This document shows positions 35,563 to 45,377 of a DNA stretch of 64,000 bases, piece by piece. The translations under genes were made by a program, and so were the position numbers. The stretch comes from Spartobacteria bacterium (lineage in GTDB: Bacteria; Verrucomicrobiota; Verrucomicrobiia; Chthoniobacterales; UBA10450), in contig JAJPGZ010000002.1 of NCBI GenBank assembly GCA_021325495.1, forward strand, positions 186,001-250,000, written 5' to 3'. Numbering within the stretch: position 1 is the first letter of the stretch; every line of letters starts with the position of its first letter. The notes beneath the pieces were generated by a model. That model saw nothing but the letters and a program-made list of their open reading frames with translations. It was not told where the DNA came from and made no database searches.

Positions 35563-38500
35563 TTAGGGAACGAGGCTGACCTCGAGTTTGTAAAAACGTT
35601 GTCCGCCCGATGGCGGTGATCCGGTGTCAGCGCCGTTGTCGATGTAATCGATTGTCGATCCTGTACCGAAAATATCCGCGCCCGCCTGCAGCCACGGCCC
35701 CGCCGGCGCGCTGCTGTAATAAACGCGATAAATCCGGTCGTGAATGCTCGCGAAACTCAATTTCACCGTCGTCAACGATGTTCGCACAATCTTCAGCCCG
35801 GCGTTAGCTGAATCCGGCACCGTCGGGTTCGTGCCGAGAATGTATTCCTGCAAATTCGTTTTACCGTCGCCATCAAGATCGACATTCGCTCCATTGTTTC
35901 CATTCGGATTATTCGGATCGAATCCGTATTTCGTTTCCCACCAATCCGGCAATCCATCTCCATCCGTGTCGAAGGTCAACGCCGCGCCGGTCTCGAAACC
36001 AAACGCAAAAGTCATCGCGCCGTTTGATTGCAGCTCGACCTGTTGCGTGTGCGCTTGATTGCGCATCGCGACGGTATCGAGCACGAGCGCGTCGGAATCG
36101 TTCGCCGATGCGTTGAACGTCGCGCCGCTGAATCCGCTTCCGGCAAAGCGCAGATATTCGCGCACAGTTCGGCCCGGCGCGTTGTTAAACAAATCCACTT
36201 CGCTCGCGCTGCTCTGCAAGATCGACAAGTGCGATTGACCTGCCGTCATCAAATCGAGCAGGTCAGGCGACAAACCAAATCGCACAAACATCTGCGTCAC
36301 GTTTGTCGTCGCGTAACTCGCATTCAACGCGCTCTTGCGCGCCGCGAGCGTGATCGTCTTCGCGATCTTCCCGTCCGAGCTCGTGAACTTCCATCCATTC
36401 GTCACCGATGAGGGCGTGTAGACGTCGTTCACATACGCGAACGTTCCCGCCGGCACCGTGTTCGTCTTTACGAACCAATCTTTAAATCCGGACGTGCGAA
36501 ATGCGTTCACCGCTCCGTTCACGAAATTGCCCGCTCCTTCATCTTCCGTTTCCGAGCCGGCGTAACTCGCGAAATTTCCCGCGACCTGCGACACGTATCC
36601 GGTGTCGATGTCGCGCAACCACGCTCCGGTCATCCGTCCGCCCTGTTTTTCAAACAACGCGAACAACCGATCGTTGTAGATCAAATATTCATTCTCTCCA
36701 TCAAGATCGACATCTTCCTGTGCGGTCACCACGCTGTTGTTGAAATTGCCGGCGCTGGCCGCATTCGCCCACGTATTCACACGCGCGTAAATCGCCGCCG
36801 TCCGCGTCTGCGCCTGCGCGATTTTCGAAAATCCGGACAGCGTTTGGTTCGTCGTGTCGGGATTGATGTAAGCGCCCGTGCTGTATTTGCTCAGATCGTT
36901 GTTCGTCTGATTATGAAACGCCGTTTCAAATTCCGACGCGTGCAACGTCGCGCGCGCGAGCGCGAAGAGTCCAGTCGTGGCCGGCCCGGGCACGATTCCG
37001 TTCACCGCATTCCAGCTAAGATCGACAATTCCATTTGCGCCTAACAAGCCGAACGTCGTCGGCACATTCACGCCCGTGCGAATGCTGAACACTTTCGTGC
37101 TCAAACTCTCTTCCAATCCCGAGCCGAAATACCAATGGTCGTAACTTTCCTCGCTCGCGTGATCGATAAAATCCTTCGACACATTCGTTAGGCTCAAACC
37201 CGTTCCGCGATTTACCGTTCCCCAGTTCGTCGTGCTTCCGCCATTCGAATTAAATGCGACCTGACCGCTCGCGATCTGGTCCGGCGTCACCACCTGGATC
37301 CACGGATGACTTGCGAGCCAACGCACATTTTTGTCGTAGGCATCGGCGTTTGTTTTCGTGGCAAAATCTTCCCATTGATTCACGAACGTCACGACCTGGT
37401 CCTGCTGACTGTCGCGCACTTTGCGGCTCAGTAATTGTCGCAGCAGGACTGGCAATCCGTTGTCATCATTTAAAAACAATTGCGTCCCGATGCCGTCGTT
37501 AATCACGAACGCCTTCGCGTTATTGATTTGGTTAACGCGGTAGCCGTCGTTCCCCAGCGCGGAATTGCGGCCGAACCATTTGAAGACGTGCCGCATTTGA
37601 TCGACAAACGTGCAGCTGTAGCCGAGCTCGGAAACTTTTTGCAGCACGCCTGAATCACTCACGCGCTCGGGCGTCCAGAAAACATTCGGCGACGGTGCGT
37701 GGCCGTAGATCGAAGTCAGGAACGAATTCGCCAGACCGACGTTGTCGATGTTGTACGCGCTCGGGAAATAATCGAGCACGTGATCGGAAAACGTCGTGCC
37801 GATAAGATCGACAATGTTATTGCCGATGAGATTGCCGATGCGCGCGTTCAAGGCCGGGCCATCGCGAAACGTATTGGTCGAGCCGACCCTGGCCCACTGA
37901 ATCGCGGACGCGAGCGTCGGCGTCACGTGCAACGCGAACGGAACTCCGAACGCTTCATGCGCGTCGAGCGCGCGATAATATCCTGCGCCCGCGGCGTTGT
38001 TGATGAGCGACTGGGTCACACTGCCGGGTTGGATCGCCTGATTGCCGTGCAAGATCGACATCACCTTCACACGCTTGCCGCGATCGTTGTCCGCATTGAT
38101 CCCGACCCATTGATGCAGGACGCTGTTCGCGCCCGCGATGTTCGGCTGATCCTGCCAGTAATCGCTCGCAATATTGCTGTCGCGGATGGAATCCCGAATG
38201 TCCGACCGGCCGCCGATGTCGCCCGCGCCCACCGGATTGTTCTGCGTGCCATCGCGCGTTGTGAACACTTGATAGAGCAAATTATTCGGGTCGCCGTTCC
38301 AGCCCGCATCGATCAACGCTTGTCGACTAATCGAAAACTCGACCGCATCGAGATCGGAATTGTAGTAAGCTTTCTTGAATCCGTTAGGCGCAGTTTGGTC
38401 GCGCACCGTCACACCGAATGGCGCGAGGTCCTGACCGATCGCGGTCGAGTGCGTGGCCGAGTTTTGGTTCCACAGATAAACGCGACCGTTGTCCGTTTGA

Positions 38501-41500
38501 TATGCAGCCACGACCGCCTGCCATTTCATCGCCGTGCCGGTGTCGATTTGGTCCGGCAAATTAAATTCGCCCGTGCCGGGATTTCCGAAATTGATCACGA
38601 CATAAATGTCGAGATTCCCCTGTTCCGCGTAGGCCTTCAGGTCCTGCATGTCGACGCGGAAATAGAAATTGCCGTCGCCGCCTAACGATGTCGATCCACC
38701 GTCGTGCGCGTAAAACGCGACGAGATCGCGCGACGAATCGAACCCATCATACGCATGATAGACGTCGCCCTGGTTGAAATTGCCCCCGTCGCCATCGTAA
38801 GCGTCGAGCGCAATCAAATCGTTCGCCGTCCAATCGGTGAACTCGTGCTTGTTCGTGACGCCGCCGACAGTCGTTGTCGATCCTGCGCCGATGGTGATCG
38901 CGCCCGCCGGCGGCGGCGGTCCATTCCCGGCCACGTGCGGATCGGTTCCGTTAATGAACTCCTGCAAATTACTGAAGCCGTCGCCGTCCGGGTCGCCGGT
39001 CGGGCCGTTGTCGGTATTCGCGATGAGCTTGCCGGTGCGCAGATTGTAATGACCGATCACGCCGTCATCGAATGGATCGAGCCCGTGTTGAATTTTCCAT
39101 CCGTCCGGCAAACCATCGCCCGATGTGCTCGGGCGGCGCGGATCGGTCTCGAGCCAGACGATGTCGATCTTATCGGCGCGAATGTTTCCGCCCGGCCGGA
39201 AAATGGCGTCGAGCTTCGCGCGATCGAGACGCGTCGAGGTGTAAGTGAGTCCGTTTGTCGGCTCGGTGTAGGTCGAACAAAAATCCGAATACTTGAACGT
39301 GGCCGAGCCTAACGAACCGTTAGCAGTCACGCTCTGTCTGAAATCGCTGAAGGTCGCGAGCACGACGAAATTCCCGTTCACGTCGGTTTGATTCCGATCG
39401 ATCACCGCAAGATCGACAATTCCATTTCCGTTCGAGTCTTCGCTGCCGTCGGCGAGCTTGTCGTTGTCCGTGTCCTGATTATTCGGATCGGTCTCGAGCC
39501 AAACCGCATTCGGCGCGTGCACCAACACTTTGTCCATGTCGATCTTCGATGAGTTGTAAACGGTCGGCGGATGGGCGATGACCGCTTCGCCGTTCACGCC
39601 GTTAGGCAAAATGTCGACGCGCCCGTTGTGCACCGGCGTGTAATTGCTGCCGTTGATCGCGAAGGTGCGATCTTCCAATCCATCTTTTACGCCGTCATCA
39701 TCCGTGTCCGGTTTGTTTGGATCGGTCATCGTGCCCGCGATCAAATCGGTGCGCGAATTGTTCAGATTGTACGGCCACGGGTCGTAGAAATCGTAACCGG
39801 TCGGGCGATTCGCGTCGTCGGTCGTGTTGTATATCGGCGGATCGAGATCGGGTTGGAAATTCGGAACGCCGTCGCCGTTTGTGTCGGTCGTCGTGCTCGT
39901 GTCGCCGACCGCGGCGGCCCAACCGAGCTCTAACCCGTCCGACAAATCATCGCCGTCGCTATCCGGATTCAGCGGATCGGTTTTGCCGGAGATCGCCCAG
40001 ATGTGGACCTGGTCGTTAGTCCAAGTTTCGGAATTCGTCGTCGGTAGCGGAATGGCAGTCGTCTCAATCGGCGCCGCGCCCGGATTATAAAGTCCGAGGC
40101 CATCGTCGTCTTTGTCGTCCTTCCCGTTCGTGGGAACGATCTGACGGAACTCCACCGTGGCGTTACGAGTACTTGTCGATGTACCGGCGGGAGCGGTGAC
40201 GGTAGAAACAATCTGGTAAGTTCCTTCTGCGACATTGCTCCAGGTAAAATCCCAATACTTGCTGCTGCCGTTGGTCGTAGTGGAATCAAGCGCGACCGTG
40301 CCGGCGCCTAACGAGAACGTGATCGCGACGTTCGTCGCATCCAAATTCGTCTCCACACGAATCGGCACCTGCCGCTGCGCCGGCGTCGGATTCGCCACAT
40401 CCGGCAGCACGATGACGTAGGCCTTGCCATCGGAATCAACCTCCGGCGGCGTGACGATGACGTTGCGAATGACCGGAATGGCGCGCGCCTTTACTAATCG
40501 AAACGCTTCCAGCGTCGGTTGCGCCGGCGCGGTGTAGGTGACATCGATCGTGTGCAGAAAATTCGGAATGTCGTTGTAGAGATTCGGTAATTGATAGGCG
40601 AGCTCGTGGTAATCGTTCGTGACGTCGTAATTGATGTGATAATTCGTGCGGCTTTGCGGAACGCCATTCGCCGACGAACCGGACTCGCTGCTCGCGATCT
40701 TGATCAGGAACCGGTCGATCAACTGTTGGGTCGTTAGGCCGTTCGCAAGCGATTTACTAAACCACACCTTCATCACGTAACTCGAATCGACGAGATCGCC
40801 GTCGTTCGACGGAAACGCGACGAACATGCGCGTGTTCGGACCGGCGGCAGTAACATGTCGATCTAACGTGGTGTAGTGGCCGGCGGCGTCGCTGAGATTG
40901 AAATCTTTGTATTCAGACGACGAGAGTTCCCGCAGACGCACTTTAATCGTCGCATTTCCGCTCGACGGAATGTTCGTGTAATCGAAACGCCATTCGCGCG
41001 GATACACGCTGCTCACCGCCGCATTGGGCGTGACTTCGGTCGCCTTCACCCATGTCTGCGCGATACTGCCGTTCCAAACTCCGTCGCCGTTGAGATCAGT
41101 GAACGCTTCCCCGATGTCCCATGTGCCGTTGCCGTTTGTATCGACGAACGGCTCGAAGCCGGCGCCATTCCCGCCTTGCGTGCGAATGTTGAAGTCGTCG
41201 TTCGCAAGATCGACATCGTCGATGTGATACCAGACTTCGGTCACGCTCGGGTCGGTGCGCACGACCACGCCGTAACGTGAGCCGCCGATGGTATCGTTCT
41301 CCGCCGGGAATTTGATTTCGCCCTGCGGCGCCTGCGCGTCGTAGTAAAACGATTGCACAAACGTGTTGTAAATCGACGCGCGCAACCCGTTACCGACGCC
41401 GGAACTATCGCGACGCAGGAAGGCGCGCGCGCGCAAAACGTGGAACCCTTCCGTTAGGCCAGTTTGCGTCGCACCGTAATCGTTGTGCGGATAAACCAGC

Positions 41501-44196
41501 GCGGTGGTGGCGTTGAAATGCGGAATCTGGAACGTGGTCAGCATTTTCTTTTTGCGGAAGACTTCGTTCTGACCCGCAGGAAATTGACTGCCTTGTCCCG
41601 TTTTGAAGATGCCGATCTTGTATTTAATCGTGCCGGTCGGCCGCGGAATACTGGCCTTGCCCCACCAGTTCGCGTCATTGCTCGGATTCGGCGGCTGATA
41701 AAACATTTCCGCGGTCTGCGTGGTGCCGAGTCCAACGCCGTTCGCGCCTTCGGGATTTGATCCGTCGTTCGTGTAGTAGAAGAACATCCGGAATCCGCCA
41801 CCGACCGAATTCGTTTTCGCGTAAACGGTGATTGTCGATCCATTGTCGACGTATTGGGTCGCCGGTGCGGCGCCGCCGCTTGGGTTCCAGCCATCGAACC
41901 CGGCGATTGGATCGTGATAGACAAATGCGGCGGCGGCAGATGGATCAATCGGATCCTGTGGATTGCTGCCGAATCCGTTCACTGTCGCGCCGCCCCCAGT
42001 GTAAGTTTCCGCGCCCACGGAACCGAAGGTGCAACGCGACGTGTCCCGGGCCGCAAATTTTTCCGGGCCGCTCCGCGACACGAACTGCGGCTGTTCGTAA
42101 CCGAGAAAAACATCCGTGGAGATACCCGGCGGATTATCGCGCTTTTCGCCGCTCGTTGGGCCTAACGGAATCTGGGAGTTAATGTCGACGCCGCCATCGA
42201 GCTCCATCAAAATGTTTTCCGCGGAACCGTCCGTGCGCGCGATGAAACTGAGGTCGCTTCCGTTCGTGACGCGCGGAATCGTGTACGGATAGGAATAACT
42301 TCCGGCAACGGCGCCGGCCACATTGTACGGATTAAAATTCGGATCACCATCCGGACCGTCTTTGCGCAGGTAAGTGAGAGTAGATGTCGATCCACCATTT
42401 TGCAGGATCGTGAGCGGCTTGCCCCCGCCTAACGACCACGCGTCCGATTCTTCCGGGTTGCGCCACGAGAAAACGAAGTAGCCGCCAGCCGGGACGATGG
42501 TGGATCCATTGATGATCTCGCTCGCGTATTTGTAAAAGCCGCCGCCGAAGGTGGAGTAATTGTAGAGATAAGCGTCGCTGCCCGTGCCGGCCAAAGGCGT
42601 ATGCGGGAAGCTGGTGGTGAAATTTCGCGCCTGACCCGCGGCATAGTTGTCATTCATCAGAAACAACATCGTCACGCCGTCGGCGTCCGGCATCGACGCG
42701 TTCTCGCGCTTGTCGATCCTTTCATACGCGACGAAATCGTTGTCGCTCCATTTCCCAACCTGATAACCGCGCGCGAATTGGTTGTGGATGTAGAGCAAAT
42801 TCGGAATTTTCGGATCGTTGAATTGTCCGAGGAAATTGGTGTTCGCATGTCGCGGAAACGCGCCGCCGCTCTGGCTCAACGTTTGCGATTGATGATTGCC
42901 ATCGGTGTAAACGGAACCGAGTCCGGCCCGCGTGAGATAAAGTCCGAACTGCAATTCGCGCCGTGAAGCGTAATCATTGTCATGACTCTGCGCGTACATC
43001 ACGCCTAACGAAACGTCGAACCCGTAACTGCCCGGCTGATCCAATCCCTGAAGCCCAGCCGACGGATTTCCCAGAATGCCGTTCATCGCACTTTGCAGCG
43101 GATTGTTCACGAGTCGCATGCCGCGATCGAAATAATCGAAGTAGGCCGGCGGCTCCCCCAAATGTTCGCCGAACATCATGGCGTTATGCCGCGGCTTTTC
43201 CGTGTCGAAATATGATTCGCGCAAGTTCACGCCGGCCTGACCGGCCGGCAGATTGAACTTCGTGTCGTTAAAGCCGCGGGTGAGATTAAACTGAAATTCC
43301 GCCTGCCCGATGTATCCGTAAGCGTTGTAATCTTTTCCAGAACCGCTGGCGCCGAAGAAATCCGCCGGCACGTGTTTGACGGCGTCGAGTCGCAAACCAT
43401 CGGCATGTGTGCGGTCCATCAACCAACGCGCGCTGCGATTGAGAAAATCCTGCACGTATTCGCTGTAGAACCCCGGATTGTCCGCGAGCATTTGCGCGGT
43501 GATACCGTTGTTAGGCCCGAAGCCGACGTAAGTGCCGTCCGGTTTGTAGCAGTAGTACTCCGGATTATTCGGCTGCCTAACGAACTTGATCTTCGGGAAT
43601 GTCGATCCTTCCGTTAGTCCGAAATTTTCGTTCGTTCCGCCCGGCTCCTGTGCAAGATCGACAAGGTCCGAGAAATTCCGGTGCTGCACCTGCCAGGAGT
43701 CACCCCAGTTCGCGATGTTGTCCCACTTGCGATAAAAACCTTCCGGCGTCAGGCGGAGGTGAAAATCTTCCGGCACAAGTCCCGGGTAAGTATCGATCGG
43801 CGTGCTCGCGTTATAGCCCGGCACATCGAACGCGTTGTGATTCATCACATTGTCGAAGTAAACTCGAATGCCGAACCGGTGCGCGATCTCCACCATGCGC
43901 AACAAATCCGCTTCCGTTCCGTAACGCGTCCGCACCGAACCGCGTTGATCCTTGCTGCCGAGATCGAACCGGTCCCACAAATCGTAACCGACCGAAAGTC
44001 CGCCGCTCCCTTTCGTAGGAGGCGGCAGCCAGAGCGAATCGTAACCCGCTTCCGCCAGCTCTGGCATCTTCAGCGCGATCTCGTTCCAATCGGTATTGAA
44101 GTACTGCAGCATCGCCTCGCCGCGAACGAGTTGCGTGGCGATGAGAACGAGCGCCGCCGAGAGATACAGTCCAACGCGGCGGCGATTAAAGTTCAT
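35563..44196 (-). CDS. Giant secreted amylase with GH13 and GH57-like domains
   Basis: 2877 residues. The signal peptide ends near QLVRG. A GH13 domain (about 30-560) has GIRVYFDNVMNHN, GLRLDAVKH (nucleophile, about 270), MFGEHLGE (acid/base, about 344) and SHDNDY (about 405). Several beta domains follow to about 1380. Then calcium-binding DxDxDG repeats (DSDGDDLSDG, DTDDDGVKDG, DTDNDKLADG, GDPDGDGFSN; about 1415-1745) lead into a DOMON/CBM9-like beta domain (about 1790-1960). A GH57-like domain (about 2040-2320) shows LHVTPTLA, SDHVLDYFPS and VFWTPERV, the WxPE-type site. A second calcium loop DTDGDGLPDWWE (about 2745) and a YRVYYSS...FYKLEVSLVP terminus close the chain. It is first in a run of three amylase genes. 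GH57 assignment is by motif only. Confidence 0.8.
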   Translation of the reverse strand: MNFNRRRVGLYLSAALVLIATQLVRGEAMLQYFNTDWNEIALKMPELAEAGYDSLWLPPPTKGSGGLSVGYDLWDRFDLGSKDQRGSVRTRYGTEADLLRMVEIAHRFGIRVYFDNVMNHNAFDVPGYNASTPIDTYPGLVPEDFHLRLTPEGFYRKWDNIANWGDSWQVQHRNFSDLVDLAQEPGGTNENFGLTEGSTFPKIKFVRQPNNPEYYCYKPDGTYVGFGPNNGITAQMLADNPGFYSEYVQDFLNRSARWLMDRTHADGLRLDAVKHVPADFFGASGSGKDYNAYGYIGQAEFQFNLTRGFNDTKFNLPAGQAGVNLRESYFDTEKPRHNAMMFGEHLGEPPAYFDYFDRGMRLVNNPLQSAMNGILGNPSAGLQGLDQPGSYGFDVSLGVMYAQSHDNDYASRRELQFGLYLTRAGLGSVYTDGNHQSQTLSQSGGAFPRHANTNFLGQFNDPKIPNLLYIHNQFARGYQVGKWSDNDFVAYERIDKRENASMPDADGVTMLFLMNDNYAAGQARNFTTSFPHTPLAGTGSDAYLYNYSTFGGGFYKYASEIINGSTIVPAGGYFVFSWRNPEESDAWSLGGGKPLTILQNGGSTSTLTYLRKDGPDGDPNFNPYNVAGAVAGSYSYPYTIPRVTNGSDLSFIARTDGSAENILMELDGGVDINSQIPLGPTSGEKRDNPPGISTDVFLGYEQPQFVSRSGPEKFAARDTSRCTFGSVGAETYTGGGATVNGFGSNPQDPIDPSAAAAFVYHDPIAGFDGWNPSGGAAPATQYVDNGSTITVYAKTNSVGGGFRMFFYYTNDGSNPEGANGVGLGTTQTAEMFYQPPNPSNDANWWGKASIPRPTGTIKYKIGIFKTGQGSQFPAGQNEVFRKKKMLTTFQIPHFNATTALVYPHNDYGATQTGLTEGFHVLRARAFLRRDSSGVGNGLRASIYNTFVQSFYYDAQAPQGEIKFPAENDTIGGSRYGVVVRTDPSVTEVWYHIDDVDLANDDFNIRTQGGNGAGFEPFVDTNGNGTWDIGEAFTDLNGDGVWNGSIAQTWVKATEVTPNAAVSSVYPREWRFDYTNIPSSGNATIKVRLRELSSSEYKDFNLSDAAGHYTTLDRHVTAAGPNTRMFVAFPSNDGDLVDSSYVMKVWFSKSLANGLTTQQLIDRFLIKIASSESGSSANGVPQSRTNYHINYDVTNDYHELAYQLPNLYNDIPNFLHTIDVTYTAPAQPTLEAFRLVKARAIPVIRNVIVTPPEVDSDGKAYVIVLPDVANPTPAQRQVPIRVETNLDATNVAITFSLGAGTVALDSTTTNGSSKYWDFTWSNVAEGTYQIVSTVTAPAGTSTSTRNATVEFRQIVPTNGKDDKDDDGLGLYNPGAAPIETTAIPLPTTNSETWTNDQVHIWAISGKTDPLNPDSDGDDLSDGLELGWAAAVGDTSTTTDTNGDGVPNFQPDLDPPIYNTTDDANRPTGYDFYDPWPYNLNNSRTDLIAGTMTDPNKPDTDDDGVKDGLEDRTFAINGSNYTPVHNGRVDILPNGVNGEAVIAHPPTVYNSSKIDMDKVLVHAPNAVWLETDPNNQDTDNDKLADGSEDSNGNGIVDLAVIDRNQTDVNGNFVVLATFSDFRQSVTANGSLGSATFKYSDFCSTYTEPTNGLTYTSTRLDRAKLDAIFRPGGNIRADKIDIVWLETDPRRPSTSGDGLPDGWKIQHGLDPFDDGVIGHYNLRTGKLIANTDNGPTGDPDGDGFSNLQEFINGTDPHVAGNGPPPPAGAITIGAGSTTTVGGVTNKHEFTDWTANDLIALDAYDGDGGNFNQGDVYHAYDGFDSSRDLVAFYAHDGGSTSLGGDGNFYFRVDMQDLKAYAEQGNLDIYVVINFGNPGTGEFNLPDQIDTGTAMKWQAVVAAYQTDNGRVYLWNQNSATHSTAIGQDLAPFGVTVRDQTAPNGFKKAYYNSDLDAVEFSISRQALIDAGWNGDPNNLLYQVFTTRDGTQNNPVGAGDIGGRSDIRDSIRDSNIASDYWQDQPNIAGANSVLHQWVGINADNDRGKRVKVMSILHGNQAIQPGSVTQSLINNAAGAGYYRALDAHEAFGVPFALHVTPTLASAIQWARVGSTNTFRDGPALNARIGNLIGNNIVDLIGTTFSDHVLDYFPSAYNIDNVGLANSFLTSIYGHAPSPNVFWTPERVSDSGVLQKVSELGYSCTFVDQMRHVFKWFGRNSALGNDGYRVNQINNAKAFVINDGIGTQLFLNDDNGLPVLLRQLLSRKVRDSQQDQVVTFVNQWEDFATKTNADAYDKNVRWLASHPWIQVVTPDQIASGQVAFNSNGGSTTNWGTVNRGTGLSLTNVSKDFIDHASEESYDHWYFGSGLEESLSTKVFSIRTGVNVPTTFGLLGANGIVDLSWNAVNGIVPGPATTGLFALARATLHASEFETAFHNQTNNDLSKYSTGAYINPDTTNQTLSGFSKIAQAQTRTAAIYARVNTWANAASAGNFNNSVVTAQEDVDLDGENEYLIYNDRLFALFEKQGGRMTGAWLRDIDTGYVSQVAGNFASYAGSETEDEGAGNFVNGAVNAFRTSGFKDWFVKTNTVPAGTFAYVNDVYTPSSVTNGWKFTSSDGKIAKTITLAARKSALNASYATTNVTQMFVRFGLSPDLLDLMTAGQSHLSILQSSASEVDLFNNAPGRTVREYLRFAGSGFSGATFNASANDSDALVLDTVAMRNQAHTQQVELQSNGAMTFAFGFETGAALTFDTDGDGLPDWWETKYGFDPNNPNGNNGANVDLDGDGKTNLQEYILGTNPTVPDSANAGLKIVRTSLTTVKLSFASIHDRIYRVYYSSAPAGPWLQAGADIFGTGSTIDYIDNGADTGSPPSGGQRFYKLEVSLVP

Positions 44197-44353
44197 TTCG
44201 GGGGAGAGTTAATCGCGATTCGCCTGAGGAGTTGAGGCCGTGCGAAATCGGTCGCGGATTCTACCGTATTCCGTTGGAAAAGCGCGAGAAATTTTAAGCT
44301 TTTTTCCTGTTGAATCCGCCTCATTTTTTTCGCCGAAGACTGCCCCATCTACA

Positions 44354-44384
44354 GAAAAAAGCCCCGCGGAAAACCGCGGGGCTT
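44354..44384 (-). terminator. Strong rho-independent terminator after the PEP-CTERM gene
   Basis: On the minus strand AAGCCCCGCGG, a TTTT loop and CCGCGGGGCTT form an 11-bp stem, followed by a T-run (complement of AAAAAA at 44355-44360). It ends transcription of the gene at 44411-45208 before the amylase run. Confidence 0.9.
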
Positions 44385-44410
44385 ATGATCCGCCAAAGTA
44401 ATTGTCGATC

Positions 44411-45208
44411 TTACGAACGTCGCCGCCGCATAAAAAACACCGCACCCAAAATCGCCGGCGCCGCCAGCAAAGACAGAGTCGAAGGCTCCGGAATCGCCGT
44501 AATGTTGAGGTTGTCGACCACGACATTTTGATTTGCGCCCGTATTAAAATTCCCGAATGCGATGGCGTTCAAAGTGCCAACGCCCGCACTTCCACCGTTC
44601 GTATCTATCAAGCTACCGCTGATAGATCCAATGTTGGCCCCGGAATTTGCTGTCAGCGAGTATGTGCCTGCCGCAGTGTCAAAATCCACGCTGAAATGAA
44701 GATTAACACCTCTCAATTCAGTGAGCCCGGTAATCGCAAATGTATGGGTCCCTGTTCCGTCGTTAACGAAAAGAACATTGTTTCCACTGCCTGGCGTCAT
44801 TCCAACGAAGAGAAGCTCGTTGCCGCCAAAACTACTTCCAAGCCCACTCTTGATGTTGAAACCGGTTGTGCCGACGGCGTTATCAACGTCGAATCTCAAA
44901 TCCAAAGAATAATTGCCGGCGATGACACCACCGGTAATGGTTCGTCCCATCGCTTGAGTATTTCCTGAGCCCCCGCCGGAAAAAACGCCAAGAGCGCGCG
45001 CGCCGGCAAGAGTTCCATTAAACAAGCCGCCGCCAGTGCCCTCCAGGTAGGTCAGTGCTCCAAAGCCGGTCCCGCCATTATCACCGTACTGAATTCCGTC
45101 GTTGTAATCGTTGCTCGGATTCGAATCTTCGAAATTATCCGTGGCAGAGAATGCCCCCGTCGCAGCTAATGCTAGCGCGCCCATTACGACCGCAAGTTTC
45201 TTCATCAT
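44411..45208 (-). CDS. PEP-CTERM sorted exported protein
   Basis: 265 residues. The start is the first of two ATG codons giving MMKKLAVVMGALALAATG, a good signal peptide. The frame is open further upstream to a TTG, but that part is not signal-like. The body is Gly/Asn-rich and beta-type. The C-terminus is IPEPSTLSLL, a hydrophobic helix and RRRRS, the PEP-CTERM signal. The stop codon lies inside an M1 copy. A terminator follows. Confidence 0.85.
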   Translation of the reverse strand: MMKKLAVVMGALALAATGAFSATDNFEDSNPSNDYNDGIQYGDNGGTGFGALTYLEGTGGGLFNGTLAGARALGVFSGGGSGNTQAMGRTITGGVIAGNYSLDLRFDVDNAVGTTGFNIKSGLGSSFGGNELLFVGMTPGSGNNVLFVNDGTGTHTFAITGLTELRGVNLHFSVDFDTAAGTYSLTANSGANIGSISGSLIDTNGGSAGVGTLNAIAFGNFNTGANQNVVVDNLNITAIPEPSTLSLLAAPAILGAVFFMRRRRS

Positions 45209-45377
45209 AAAGTGAGTTCCGTTTTTCCCTCTAAACTGTGGAGGTGAGGGTTTCTCAAATTTCTGGAAAACTGTCAATACTAAATTCCGACCAAATTTAA
45301 CAAGATTCTGCAGGCTGGGATCCCCTGGGCGATTGTCGATCTTACGCGGTTTACGCAGTACCTATGTCGCGGCGGTC

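Noticed and set aside
31844-35874. Insertion sequence or prophage as cause of the motif desert
   Set aside because: No transposase, integrase, inverted ends or phage genes were seen in or next to it.
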